Source: Candidatus Rokuibacteriota bacterium
GTDB taxonomy: Bacteria; Methylomirabilota; Methylomirabilia; Rokubacteriales; CSP1-6
Assembly: GCA_003221695.1 (NCBI GenBank)
Contig: QHSX01000040.1
Location: 124,001-188,000 of the forward strand
Direction: 5' to 3'
DNA length: 64,000 nucleotides
Every line of letters starts with the position of its first letter. Position 1 is the first letter of the stretch. Below are positions 1 through 10,484 of the stretch, one piece after another. The position numbers and the translations under genes were made by a program. The notes under the pieces are model-generated. The model had not been told where the DNA came from and did not search any database. It saw nothing but the letters and a program-made list of their open reading frames with translations.

Positions 1-519
1 TACGATCCCGACGGGCGTTCGCTCAAGAAGAGCTTCCTCAAGTCGCCGCTCGAGTTCTCGCGCATCACGTCGCGGTTCACGTACGCGCGCCCGCACCCGA
101 TCCTCGGCGGCACGCTGCCCCACCTCGCCGTGGATTACGCCGCGCCCCCGGGCACGCCGGTCCGTGCGGTCGCCGACGGCACCGTGACGCACGCCGGATG
201 GGATGGCGGCTACGGCCTCGCGGTGCTGATTCGCCACCGCTCCGGCTACCAGACCCGCTACGCGCATCTCTCCCGGGTCGGCCGCGACGTCCGGGGCGGG
301 GCGCGCGTGAACCAGCGGCAAGTGATCGGCTACGTGGGCTCGACCGGGCTGAGCACCGGGTCGCATCTCCACTACGAGGTGATCAAGGCCGGCCGACGCG
401 TCAACCCGCTCGGTGAGAAGTTCATCCCCGGCGACCCCATCCCGCGCGCCGAGCGCGCGGAGTTCGAACGTTACACCCACGCCCTCATCGCGCGCCTGGA
501 GGCCGAGGCCGCCTTCTGA
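1..519 (+). CDS. M23-family metallopeptidase, C-terminal part (5' end outside window)
   Basis: The reading frame is open from base 1, so the start lies upstream. The visible part is a complete LytM/M23 peptidase domain: the first zinc motif HxxxD appears as HLAVD (121-135), followed by YAHLSR and the HLHYE motif (around 367-381). M23 enzymes are zinc endopeptidases that cut peptidoglycan cross-links, or inactive relatives that activate amidases; here the zinc ligands are present. The protein is probably periplasmic, but its signal peptide is not in view. It ends 59 bases before RNase J on the same strand. The family is clear; the exact substrate is not. Confidence 0.9.
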   Translation, partial: YDPDGRSLKKSFLKSPLEFSRITSRFTYARPHPILGGTLPHLAVDYAAPPGTPVRAVADGTVTHAGWDGGYGLAVLIRHRSGYQTRYAHLSRVGRDVRGGARVNQRQVIGYVGSTGLSTGSHLHYEVIKAGRRVNPLGEKFIPGDPIPRAERAEFERYTHALIARLEAEAAF

Positions 520-578
520 AGTTTCGGCACCACTCGCCCGGGTGCTACCATGGAGCCGCTCGACCGAAAGGAGCTCCC

Positions 579-2248
<1,670 letters not shown>

Positions 2249-2249
<1 letters not shown>

Positions 2250-4429
2250 TGGCCGCCCTCGTCTCGAGCGAAGACCGGCCTCCGCGGAATCGCCGCCCCC
2301 GCACCGACCGCTGGTTGAGCGAGGTGAAGGGGATCTTGGCGCTCGCCGTCGCCGGGTTCGGTCTGATCGCGCTCGCGACGTTCGATCCCTCGCGGCCGCC
2401 CGCCGTCCAGCAGAGCCCGGTGGGCCCCGTCGGCGTGTGGCTCGGCTGGGCCGCCTTTCAGTCCTTCGGGTACGCGGGCTTTCTCTTCCCGTTGCTCCTG
2501 GGCGCGTGGGGAGCGTCGGCGTTCGTGCGGCCGCCCGTGACGCGGGGTGTCCTGCCGTTCACGGGGCTCACGGTGCTCCTCGTGAGCGCGGCGGGGCTCC
2601 TCGCGCAGGCCTCGACCGCGCTGTCCCGCGGCGCCGCGGAGCGCCACGCGACGACGGCCGGCGGCCTCGTGGGCTGGGCCGTCGGCACGGCGCTCCGCAC
2701 GGGCGTCGGCGACCTCGGCGCGTGGCTCGTCCTCCTCGTCGCGTTGCCCGTGGGGGTGCTCTTGGTCACGCGCGTCTCCTACGCCGCGGTCGTGCGCGTG
2801 ACCTCCGCGCGGCTCGCCGCGCTCAAGCGTGCGCCCGTGCCCGCCCGCCCGGCGACGCCGGCGCGCATCGCCGTCCCCGCGGCCGCGACGGTCGCCGAGG
2901 CTCCGCCGGAGGTCGTGGCGCCGCCCGTCGTCGTCGAGCCCAGGTCTCCGCGCGGGCGTCTGGCCGAGCAGGGGCTCGCGTGGCAGGAGACCTTCGACTT
3001 CGGCACGGGCGGCGCCGAGTCGTTCCAGCTCCCCCCGGTCGGCCTCCTCCAGGCGCCGCCCGGCAGCGAGCCCAGGCGCACGCGTGAGGAGCTCCAGGAC
3101 AATGCCGAGACGCTCCGGCGGAAGCTTCAGGACTTCGAGGTCGAGGGGCGCATCGTCCAGGTGAGCCCCGGCCCCATCATCACCTCGTACGAGTTCGAGC
3201 CCGCCCCGGGCATCAAGGTCAGCCAGGTCGTCAACCTGGCGGATGACCTGGCGCTCGCGCTCAAGTCGGCCTCGGTGCGGATCGTCGGACCGATCCCGGG
3301 CCGTGGCACCGTCGCGATCGAGGTCCCGAACGGCGAGGCCGCGACCGTCTACCTCCGCGAGATCTTCGTCTCCGCGGAGTTCGCCGAGTCGAAGGGGCGG
3401 TTGCCGCTGGCGCTCGGCAAGGACGTGACCGGCCTTCCCGTGGTCGCCGACCTCACGGCGATGCCGCACCTGCTCGTGGCCGGCGCGACCGGGAGCGGCA
3501 AGTCGGTCGGGCTCAACGCGATGATCTGCTCGATCCTCTACAAGGCGACGCCGGCCGACGTGCGCTTCCTCCTGATCGACCCCAAGCGCCTCGAGCTCTC
3601 GGTCTACGAGGGCATCCCTCACCTCCTGGCGCCCGTCGTGACGGACGCCAGGGAGGCGGCGGCGCGGCTCCGCTGGATCGTCGGCAAGATGGACGAGCGC
3701 TACAAGCTGCTCCAGGCCCGTCAGGTCCGCTCGATCGAGGGTTACAACAAGGCGGTCCCCGCGGAAGAGCGGCTACCGTACTGGATCGTCGTCGTCGACG
3801 AGCTCGCCGACCTCATGATGGCCTCCGCGGGCGAGGTGCAGACCTCGGTCGTGCGGCTCGCACAGATCGCCCGCGCCGTCGGCATCCACTTGGTCATCGC
3901 GACCCAGCGACCGTCCGTGGACGTCGTCACCGGGCTCATCAAGGCGAACTTCCCGACGCGGATCGCGTTCCAGGTCGCGTCCAAGGTGGATTCGCGAACC
4001 GTGCTGGACGGGAACGGAGCCGAACAACTCCTGGGACGCGGGGACATGATTTTCGTCCCGCCGGGGACGAACAGGCCGATGCGCGTGCACGGCGCGTGGG
4101 TCGCGGACGAGGAGGTGCGGGCGATCTGCGACTTCCTCAGGACGCAAGGGACCGCGGTCTACGAGGAGGTCGTGCTCCCGACCGACGAGGAGCCGGCGGA
4201 GGGGGAGCCCGCCCAGCGCGACGACCTCTACTGGGATGCCGTGCACCTCGTCGTCGGTCAGCGCCAGGCGTCGATCTCGTTTCTGCAGCGTCGCATGCGG
4301 CTGGGCTACCCGAAGGCCGCGCGCTTCATCGACATGATGGAGCAGGACCGGATCATCGGCCCCGGCGACGGCGCCAAGCCCCGCGAAGTCCTGGTCGGCT
4401 CCGAGTATCTCGCCAAACGCGGGAAGTGA
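2249..4429 (+). CDS. ftsK: DNA translocase FtsK/SpoIIIE
   Basis: 726 aa DNA translocase for chromosome segregation at the division septum. The N-terminus has about four hydrophobic segments (residues ~25-180), then a short proline/alanine/valine-rich linker, the alpha/beta motor with Walker A GATGSGKS near residues 411-418 and a VVVDELADLM Walker B, and a C-terminal gamma winged-helix domain (residues ~655-720, with QRRMRLGYPKAARFIDMME) that reads polar KOPS sites. The linker is short compared with E. coli FtsK and resembles SpoIIIE. It overlaps rnj by one base; GGAGG at 2240-2243 serves as ribosome site. Confidence 0.94.
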
Positions 4430-4593
4430 GCGGTGCGCGTCGTCCACGGAGACCGTGGCCGCCTGGATCGGGACGAGTTACCAGTAGCGCCGGCGGCACC
4501 GCCGGCACCAGAGGGTCAGGATCTCGAAGGTTGGAACCCCATGGAGTGGCTCAGCCGTAGGACGGTGAAATACTTTGCACCAGAGGGACCGCC

Positions 4594-5100
4594 TCATGGC
4601 TTGGTCCCCTGATGGTCGAGCGTCTTGGAGCCCTGCTGGATCGCCTGGTCCAACTGCGGGCTCTTGACGTCGATCGCGCCGCCGACGTGGATATTGCCCG
4701 CGGCCTTGATCATGCTCTGGCCCAACACCCAGGCCGCCAGGCTCGGCCCGACGACATAGCTCGCCGACTGTGCGAGGTCGAGCGGCACCGAGATCGCGGG
4801 CTTGCCCCCGGCGCCGGCCATGCCGATCACCTTGGAGTCCTTGTCCCAGCACACGCCCGAGATCAAGGTCGAAAGCCCGGAGGCCCGGATCTCGGTCACC
4901 TGGCAATGGTTCGGTTTCGGGTCGAGGGCGAAGTGGACATCGGTCACTTTGATGCCGCAGCCAGCGATCGCACACGCAACCAGAAGAAGACTCAGCGCGC
5001 GCCGCGTCGCCAGCAGGGGACCTTGCCGGCCACGAGCACGGTGCCGCCCGCTAGATCGTCGAGCCCCCCGCGGCGTTCCCACCCTCATGCTCCGCGCCAA
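4594..5100 (-). CDS. Predicted lipoprotein, function unknown
   Basis: Up to 168 aa. A hydrophobic stretch LSLLLVACAIAGC ends in a lipobox (AIAGC), predicting signal peptidase II cleavage and lipidation. The mature part is small, has three cysteines and a DVHFALDPKPNHCQVTEI segment, and matches no family I recognise. The ATG at the annotated start leaves about 30 extra arginine-rich residues before the signal, so the true start is probably downstream; the best-placed in-frame codons are CTGs just before ATRRALSLLL. It stands alone, convergent with ftsK. The 164 bases between them hold only a GCCGGCGG/CCGCCGGC inverted repeat (4489-4506) without a T tract. Confidence 0.55.
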   Translation of the reverse strand: MARSMRVGTPRGARRSSGRHRARGRQGPLLATRRALSLLLVACAIAGCGIKVTDVHFALDPKPNHCQVTEIRASGLSTLISGVCWDKDSKVIGMAGAGGKPAISVPLDLAQSASYVVGPSLAAWVLGQSMIKAAGNIHVGGAIDVKSPQLDQAIQQGSKTLDHQGTKP

Positions 5101-5422
5101 CGCGGGTTACCCTCGCGATCAGAACCGGCGACGAGGACGACTTGAGGCACGCGGCCGTCCGGGTTCCCCTGCGAGAGGCCCTTCGGCTCGCCTTGAGACC
5201 CGGTGTGACCGTCGACGCTCAGAATTCGCGCTGCCATCTGAGTTAACGGTGCGCCGGCGCGTGGCAGGAGAAAGCGGGTAACTACCTAGATTGAACCGAG
5301 TGAAACCCCGGGGTATTCCGGAAGCGACCCGTGGGACGCGTTGCAGCCAAAAATTCAAGGGGGGTCGACCAGGCGATCGAGTGAGATCCGTTGCCTCGTA
5401 CGCGAGTGTCCAAACGTTGAAA
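5101..5422. other. Intergenic stretch without a recognisable gene
   Basis: About 320 bases between two divergent genes (lipoprotein on minus, exported protein on plus), so promoters for both should lie here. I see no convincing -35/-10 pair, terminator or structured RNA. All reading frames through it look like non-coding GC-rich shadows. Confidence 0.4.
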
Positions 5423-5947
5423 GTGACCCGGCCGTGCGCCCGACGCGTCGTTTTGGCGCTCGCGGTTCTCGCGGGGCTCGGAACCGCGCCCGCCGTCGCG
5501 CAGGAGGCGAAGGACGTCCTCCGCCCGTGCACGACGACGGATCTCGTCGGGACCTGGGAGGTCATCCGGATCGGCGTGGTCCCCTCGACGCGCGTGGACC
5601 GGACCGATCCCCACTTCTACCGCTACCAGCGCTACGTCTTCTCCGCGAACGCCACGATGCGCCACCTCACGTCGAAGACGCGGATCACGCCCGCGCTCCA
5701 CCGCGCGCTGCTCTCCCGGGCGACGCCGACCACGTGGTCCGTGGACGGCAACGGGCGCCTCGTCACGGAGCGGGAGGGGGCGGCCGATCCCGAGGTGGCG
5801 ACGTGCGAGGTGCTCACCCGGCCGGTGATCGATCCGCGGGGCGGCGTCGCCTCACCGCCCGGTGACGTCCTGCTCACGCACGCGGACGGCGCCGACCGGC
5901 CCGTGATGCGTCGCCAGCTGCGCAGGCTCGGCGGGGCCGGCGACTGA
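5423..5947 (+). CDS. Exported protein of unknown function
   Basis: 174 aa from GTG 5423 (TTG 5417 is an alternative; an in-frame start far upstream at 5291 would put charged sequence before the signal). The N-terminus is a Sec-type signal: TRPCARR, a hydrophobic run VVLALAVLAGL, then APAVAQ. The mature part begins with CTTTDLVGTWEVIRIGVV, a lipocalin-like 'VGTWE' opening, and has two or three cysteines. No specific family is assigned. Its last 96 bases overlap the 3' end of the convergent minus-strand gene. Confidence 0.6.
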   Translation: MTRPCARRVVLALAVLAGLGTAPAVAQEAKDVLRPCTTTDLVGTWEVIRIGVVPSTRVDRTDPHFYRYQRYVFSANATMRHLTSKTRITPALHRALLSRATPTTWSVDGNGRLVTEREGAADPEVATCEVLTRPVIDPRGGVASPPGDVLLTHADGADRPVMRRQLRRLGGAGD

Positions 5948-6454
5948 CCTCGTCGCGCCTTCCTTCGGTGACTCGGGTGCGCGCGGCGTAGGCGCGGGCA
6001 CCGTCATCCGCCGCGGCATCTCTCGGGCGGGACGCTCGAGCCCGATCTCCTCGTCGGTGTTCCACAAGGCTGCGTGAGCCGCGGTGAGCGTGTCGCGGAG
6101 GGGTTCGTCGTCGGGCGCGGCCTCGATGCCGCGGTTGAGACAGGCGATCGCCCGATAGATCAGCGTGCGGCGCCGCCCGGGCTCCGACTCCTGGACCGCC
6201 CGGTCCAGCAGCGTCCGTCCGAGGCGGCGCGCGGTCGCCGCGCGATCTCGAGGCGGCGGGAGATCACGCGTCGTCGGACGCCCGGGCCGGACCGACGGGG
6301 CCGCGCTGGGGATGCGCCGCGCCACCCCGCCCAGAGGCGGCGCGTCGCGCGGGCGAGTCGGCCGGACGAGCTTCAGGGTGCCGAGGATGAGGAGACCCGA
6401 GGCGACCAGCGTCGTGAGGGCGAGGACGACATCTTCAGCCGACAGCCACTCCAC
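5852..6454 (-). CDS. Membrane-anchored protein of unknown function
   Basis: About 200 aa from GTG 6454, with a single N-terminal membrane helix (VVLALTTLVASGLLILGTL) followed by a cytoplasmic or periplasmic arginine/proline-rich tail. The middle contains a helical-repeat-like segment (TLIYRAIACLNRGIEAAPD), reminiscent of one TPR unit. It lies 47 bases downstream of the DUF4139 gene on the same strand and may be its operon partner under the ECF promoter. The C-terminal 32 codons overlap the convergent plus-strand gene, so the true 3' boundary of one of them deserves doubt. Confidence 0.45.
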   Translation of the reverse strand: MEWLSAEDVVLALTTLVASGLLILGTLKLVRPTRPRDAPPLGGVARRIPSAAPSVRPGRPTTRDLPPPRDRAATARRLGRTLLDRAVQESEPGRRRTLIYRAIACLNRGIEAAPDDEPLRDTLTAAHAALWNTDEEIGLERPAREMPRRMTVPAPTPRAPESPKEGATRSVAGPAEPAQLATHHGPVGAVRVREQDVTGR

Positions 6455-6501
6455 GGGCCTTATTTGACCGCCGGGCGGTCTCCGCACCAAGAAAATTCTC
6501 G

Positions 6502-7929
6502 CTAGAAGTGGATCCGGACCCGGTAGGTGAGCTTGGTGGCGCCGTCCTTCGGAACGGCGATCGTGTAGCGCAACGTGTGGGCCTCGACCTTTTCGTAGGG
6601 GTGGCTGGAGGCGAGGACCTCCCAGTCGCCGGGAACCGGCTCGACGACCGTCACCGTCTGGGGCTCCGACTTGTGGTTGCGGAGGGCGATCTCCCACTCG
6701 ACCTCATAGAGGTTCGAGGCGAGCTTCCGCCAGTCCTTCTGGGTACGGCTGCCGACGAGATCGAACGCGTTGCCCATCTTGATCCTCACGCGCTCGTCCT
6801 TCGGGGTGTGATCGATCCAGTCCTCTCCGATGAACTGCTGGCTGCCGGACCGGTCGGCCTTGTAGACGCGGATCTTGCCCTTCGGCAACGGGACGCCGAG
6901 CCGGTTCTCCTTGCTGTTCTTGAGCTCGAGGTACACGGCGATCTTCTGGTTCGAGATGGGCATGCCATAGGCGTTGCGGTAGTAGTCCTGCGCGCCGTAA
7001 TAGATGAGCTGCTTGGCCACGGGAATCTCGTTCGCCGCCAGGAGCGAGAGCTGCTTGGTCTGGTTCTCCTTGATCGTCGTCCGGCCGTCGAGGGTGTAGA
7101 GGTGGTACTCGAAGAATCCCTCGGACTGGAACTCGCGGCTCGCGTCGGCGGCCGGGGCCGCCTTCGCGGCGAGCTCCAGAGCCCGCGCGTCCCGTCGCCC
7201 ATCCCGAGCGCGGTTCAGGTCCCCCGCGACGAGCTTGAGCGCGGCGTCCTTGTAGGTCGCGCCGCTCTCGTTGTCGATCGTGACCCAGCCCGTGAGGTCG
7301 GAGAGCGTGTCGGCGGCGTTGAGGACCATCACGTAGTCCGCCTTCCACGTGATGCCTCCGGTGAGATACGACGCCTCGACGCGTTGGGGGCTGGCCGTCT
7401 GGTTACGCAGGAGCCAGACGAGCGTCGGCCGGGCGACGAGGTTCTCCGGGAGCGCGGGCAGCACGAGCCGCCCGTACTGGCCCATGTGGATCTGGCCGTT
7501 GATCTCGAAGATCGGCCCGTTGGTCGAGAGCAGGGTCGCCTCGTGGTACGTGCCGTCGCCCTGGTAGAGACGGACCTTCTTGCCGACGTACTTGTCCATG
7601 AGCTTCTGGCTGGTGAGCAGGTCGTACTCGTAGTTCTGCTCGAGGATCCGGATGGACGCCGGGTCGGTCAGCGACTTGAGGTGGACGGTGGTCGGGTCGA
7701 TTCGGGCGGCGACCTCCATGAACTGCACCTCCGACGTCCCCGCGGGGAAGCGCGTCTCGCGCACGTCCTTCACGAGGCCGAGGTTGCCGTTGTAGATCGT
7801 CACCATCACGTCGCGCTGGTCCTCGCGCGTGACGGCCCGCGGCGTGACCGCGAGGGCGGGCGTCGCCCCAAGGGCCTCGGTGGTGGCACAGAGCACGAGC
7901 AGCGTCAGGGCGATCGGTCGCGTTCGCAT
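6502..7929 (-). CDS. Exported DUF4139 domain protein
   Basis: 475 aa with a Sec signal (MRTRPIALTLLVLCATTEALGATPALA) and a beta-rich body typical of the DUF4139 family: DVMVTIYNGNLGLVKDVR near the mature N-terminus, SYLTGGITWKADYVMVL and WVTIDNESGATYKDAALKLVAGDLNR in the middle, and a WEIALRNHKSEPQTVTVVEPVPGDWEV segment near the C-terminus. The molecular role of the family is not established; members are surface or periplasmic. A strong ribosome site AGGAGG precedes ATG 7929, and an ECF-type promoter lies just upstream (7967-7994), matching the one in front of the adjacent sigma factor gene. Confidence 0.85.
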   Translation of the reverse strand: MRTRPIALTLLVLCATTEALGATPALAVTPRAVTREDQRDVMVTIYNGNLGLVKDVRETRFPAGTSEVQFMEVAARIDPTTVHLKSLTDPASIRILEQNYEYDLLTSQKLMDKYVGKKVRLYQGDGTYHEATLLSTNGPIFEINGQIHMGQYGRLVLPALPENLVARPTLVWLLRNQTASPQRVEASYLTGGITWKADYVMVLNAADTLSDLTGWVTIDNESGATYKDAALKLVAGDLNRARDGRRDARALELAAKAAPAADASREFQSEGFFEYHLYTLDGRTTIKENQTKQLSLLAANEIPVAKQLIYYGAQDYYRNAYGMPISNQKIAVYLELKNSKENRLGVPLPKGKIRVYKADRSGSQQFIGEDWIDHTPKDERVRIKMGNAFDLVGSRTQKDWRKLASNLYEVEWEIALRNHKSEPQTVTVVEPVPGDWEVLASSHPYEKVEAHTLRYTIAVPKDGATKLTYRVRIHF

Positions 7930-7966
7930 CGGTCGTTCCTCCTGTCCGGGTGCGGCGTCTGCCCGG

Positions 7967-7994
7967 TTAGACAGGGGGGGAGAGGGAAAGTTCC
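7967..7994 (-). promoter_or_regulatory. ECF sigma promoter of the DUF4139 gene
   Basis: Read on the minus strand: GGAACT at 7994-7989, 16 bases, then GTCTAA at 7972-7967 followed by CCGG. This fits the classic RpoE-type consensus (GGAACTT, N15-16, TCTRA) and repeats the arrangement upstream of the sigma factor gene with the same spacer. The predicted transcript start is near 7960, giving a leader of about 30 bases with a ribosome site. Confidence 0.7.
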
Positions 7995-8026
7995 CGCGGC
8001 GGCGCGAGGCGGTTCCGAGGGCGGCG

Positions 8027-8890
8027 CTACTCGACGATCTGGAGCGTGACGCGGATCTCTGCGGGAAGCTCGGTGGGCTCGCGCTCCGGCGTCCACGTGC
8101 CGAGCGCCGCCAGCTCGCGGTTGACCACGGCCCAGCCGGTGCGGGAGATCGTCAGCTCGATCACCGTCGCCTCGGCCACCGCGCTTCGGGCGACCTCGGC
8201 GCCCCCGGCCTTCGCCACGAGCTCCGCCAGGGCCCGGGCCGCCGCCTCGCGGTCCTTCACGACGAGGCGGCCCGACACGTCCGCCGGAGTCGGCTTGGCG
8301 CCCTCCTTCGCTGCTTCGCGCGCTGGCGCCGCAGCTCTCGCCGCCGACTCCGCCTTGCGCTCCGCGGCGGGCCCGGGTGCGGGCGCCGTGGCCGGCGCGG
8401 CCTTGGCGAGGTCGCGCCGTCGGGCGGCGTCGGCCTCGTCGGCGAGGCTCTTGGCTCGCGCCCCCGGCCTGGCCGGCGGCTCTTGAGGCGGCGGCGCTTC
8501 CGTGACCGGCTCGGGACCGGGCGCCTCGACCCGCGCGGTCTCCTGGAGCTCGGGCGTCGTCCGGAAGAGATGGCCCGCCATCACGCCGACGAGCACGGCC
8601 GCCGCCGCCCCGAGCGGAAGCTTCACGGCCCAGGGGAGGAAGAGCCCAGCGGCGAGTCGCCGGTACCAGGGCGCAGGGCGCGCCGCCCTGCGCACGCGAT
8701 CGACGAAGCCTGAAGGCGCGCGCACCGGCTCGACCCTGCGCATGAGGGCGACCGTGTTCCTGAGGAGCCCGAGCTCGCGCCGGCAGTCGACGCACGTCGC
8801 GACATGCGCGTCGACGGCGCCGCTCGTGTCCGGGTCGAGCGCCTCGTCCAGCAGGGCCGAAAACAGCTCGCGAGCCTCGTCACAGGTCAT
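8027..8890 (-). CDS. Zinc-finger anti-sigma factor
   Basis: 287 aa. The N-terminus has the ZAS motif HxxxCxxC (HVATCVDC, residues ~28-35) preceded by MTCDEARELFSALLDEAL, then one transmembrane helix (LPLGAAAAVLVGVMAGHLF, ~100-120), an alanine/proline/glutamate-rich linker, and a C-terminal periplasmic domain with RLVVKDREAAARALAELV and ending in IRVTLQIVE. This is the layout of membrane-bound anti-sigma factors that hold an ECF sigma factor and release it on a periplasmic signal. It overlaps the sigma factor gene by four bases (ATGA), as expected for a cognate pair. Confidence 0.88.
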   Translation of the reverse strand: MTCDEARELFSALLDEALDPDTSGAVDAHVATCVDCRRELGLLRNTVALMRRVEPVRAPSGFVDRVRRAARPAPWYRRLAAGLFLPWAVKLPLGAAAAVLVGVMAGHLFRTTPELQETARVEAPGPEPVTEAPPPQEPPARPGARAKSLADEADAARRRDLAKAAPATAPAPGPAAERKAESAARAAAPAREAAKEGAKPTPADVSGRLVVKDREAAARALAELVAKAGGAEVARSAVAEATVIELTISRTGWAVVNRELAALGTWTPEREPTELPAEIRVTLQIVE

Positions 8891-9444
8891 GGTAGAAACC
8901 GCTCCAGCTTCTCCTTGAGATCCATCCGCGCGCGGTGCAGGCGCGAGCGCACCGTGTTGAGCGGCAGGGCGAGCGCCTCGGCGATTTCCTCGTACGAGAG
9001 GCCCTCGAGATCGCGGAGCACGACCACGAGGCGCCGCTCATCGGGGAGCTCGGCGATCGCGCGGTGGAGCGCCGCCTCGAGCTCACTGCGCTCCAACTCG
9101 TCAACCGGGGTGGCGCCGCCGCTCGCGAGGCGTGTCAGGGTTTCCTCGCCCTCGTAGACGCGTCGCCGCTCGCCGGAAGCGAGACGGCTGAGACACAGGC
9201 GCGAGGTGATCGCGTAGAGCCACGTCGAGAGCCTCGCTTCACCACGGAACTCCGCGACGGCCCGGTGGACTCTCAGAAACACCTCCTGGGCGATCTCCTC
9301 CGCCTCGGGGTGGCTTCGCACCATCCGAAGGGCGACCCCGAAGACCCGATGCTGGTAGGTGATCACCAGTTCCTCGAAGGCCCCCGGGTCGCCCCGCCGG
9401 AGCCGGTCCACCAGATGGGTCTCATCGCCACCGCGCCCTTCCAT
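8887..9444 (-). CDS. ECF (RpoE-like) RNA polymerase sigma factor
   Basis: 185 aa, sigma-70 family group IV. Region 2 is seen in AFEELVITYQHRVFGVALRM and AEEIAQEVFLRVHRAVAEF with the STWLYAIT segment; region 4 in ALHRAIAELPDERRLVVVLR and LSYEEIAEALALPLNTVRSR. It is followed at a 4-base overlap by its anti-sigma factor and then by the DUF4139 gene. The promoter at 9449-9476 is of the ECF type, so the gene is probably autoregulated. ATG 9444 is only four bases beyond the -10 element; GTG 9411 is an alternative start if the message is not leaderless. Confidence 0.93.
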   Translation of the reverse strand: MEGRGGDETHLVDRLRRGDPGAFEELVITYQHRVFGVALRMVRSHPEAEEIAQEVFLRVHRAVAEFRGEARLSTWLYAITSRLCLSRLASGERRRVYEGEETLTRLASGGATPVDELERSELEAALHRAIAELPDERRLVVVLRDLEGLSYEEIAEALALPLNTVRSRLHRARMDLKEKLERFLP

Positions 9445-9448
9445 CCGG

Positions 9449-9476
9449 TTAGACCATACCGCCCGCTCCTGGTTCC
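9449..9476 (-). promoter_or_regulatory. Autoregulatory ECF promoter of the sigma factor gene
   Basis: Minus-strand reading: GGAACC (9476-9471), 16 bases, GTCTAA (9454-9449), CCGG, then the ATG at 9444. Both elements, the spacer and the trailing CCGG match the promoter of the DUF4139 gene. An overlapping TAnnnT hexamer (TATGGT, 9458-9453) could also serve the housekeeping sigma factor. Transcription would start at about the ATG. Confidence 0.7.
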
Positions 9477-9533
9477 CCCAAAGCCGTGATTCGGAATCCC
9501 ACCACGTGCGGAGACGGAGGTGGCCGTGGCACG

Positions 9534-10433
9534 TCAGCGGACGAGCCCGATCTCGCGCAGGAAGCGCCGCACGCCCGGATGGATGAGCTCGAGGCGCGGC
9601 GCGGCGGCGACGGTGTTGGCGGCCGTCGTCTCGCGCGCCTGCGGCAGGCGCCGCGCCAGCGCCTCCTCACCCTGGTGAAGGGCACGGGCGAGGCGATACG
9701 CGACGTCGTCACCGAGGGTGGGGCGCGCCATGATGAAGCTCCACGAGCCGACCGACGCGAGCGGCGCGTCGAGCCCCGGGTAGACGCCAGCGGGTACGCT
9801 CATCGGCTTGAGAAAGGCGTGCTTCGCCAGGATCCGCTTGATCCCGTTTCCGTCGGGCACGAGAAATCGGGCGCCCGCGGCCCCCGTCGCGACCGCGGTG
9901 AAGCCAGGCCAGCCGAGACCGCCGCCCCAGAGCGCCGCGACCCGCCCGTCGAGCACCATACTGGGGCCGTCGCCCGCGCGGTCGAGGTAGACGGCGTGGA
10001 AGTCACGCTCCTGATCGAGGCCGAGGCCGTCGAGCACATAGCGGGCGAGGATCACGAGCCCGGAACCCCGCGCGCCAAAGGCGACGGGCTTGCCCCGGAG
10101 GTCGGCGATCGCGCGATACGGGCTGTCGGCCCTGACGACGAACATGCCGGGCGTCGAGTACATCGCAAACAGGATCGCTAGCTTCGCCGGTGGCCGGCCG
10201 ACGCCGGTGAGCGCTTCATGGACGACCTCGCCCTGGACCAGGGCGAGATCAAGCTGCCCCGCCTCGAGGAGCGGCACGTTCTCCGTGCTGCCTTTGGTGT
10301 TGCGCGGTTCCACCGAGAGCGAGGGGTCGATCGCGTTGATGGTGTCGGCGACGGCGGCGCCGTAGACGGGGAAGCCGCCGCCTGGCGTCGCGGTCCCCAG
10401 GACGACGACGAGTGGGGCCAACACTTCCAGCAT
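9534..10433 (-). CDS. TAXI-family TRAP transporter solute-binding protein
   Basis: 299 aa. The start is ATG 10433, giving MLEVLAPLVVVLGTATPGGGF; the TATPGGGFPVYGAA opening, the glycine-rich substrate loop and GKPVAFGARGSGL are typical of TAXI binding proteins, which feed TRAP (DctQM-type) transporters from the periplasm. The hydrophobic N-terminus is short, so an upstream start for the signal peptide is possible. No TRAP membrane subunits are nearby, so its partner must be elsewhere. It is divergent from the peptide-type binding protein gene across 51 bases, with TAGCGT (10446-10441 on minus) seven bases before the ATG. Confidence 0.8.
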   Translation of the reverse strand: MLEVLAPLVVVLGTATPGGGFPVYGAAVADTINAIDPSLSVEPRNTKGSTENVPLLEAGQLDLALVQGEVVHEALTGVGRPPAKLAILFAMYSTPGMFVVRADSPYRAIADLRGKPVAFGARGSGLVILARYVLDGLGLDQERDFHAVYLDRAGDGPSMVLDGRVAALWGGGLGWPGFTAVATGAAGARFLVPDGNGIKRILAKHAFLKPMSVPAGVYPGLDAPLASVGSWSFIMARPTLGDDVAYRLARALHQGEEALARRLPQARETTAANTVAAAPRLELIHPGVRRFLREIGLVR

Positions 10434-10484
10434 GCCCGCTACGCTACCATGGCGCCGGGCTATACTCCCGGCGGGAGGTGGCCG

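Noticed and set aside
4489-4506. GCCGGCGG/CCGCCGGC inverted repeat after ftsK as terminator
   Set aside because: Loop of two bases, or four if the stem is shortened, and no T tract; GC-rich palindromes of this size are common here.
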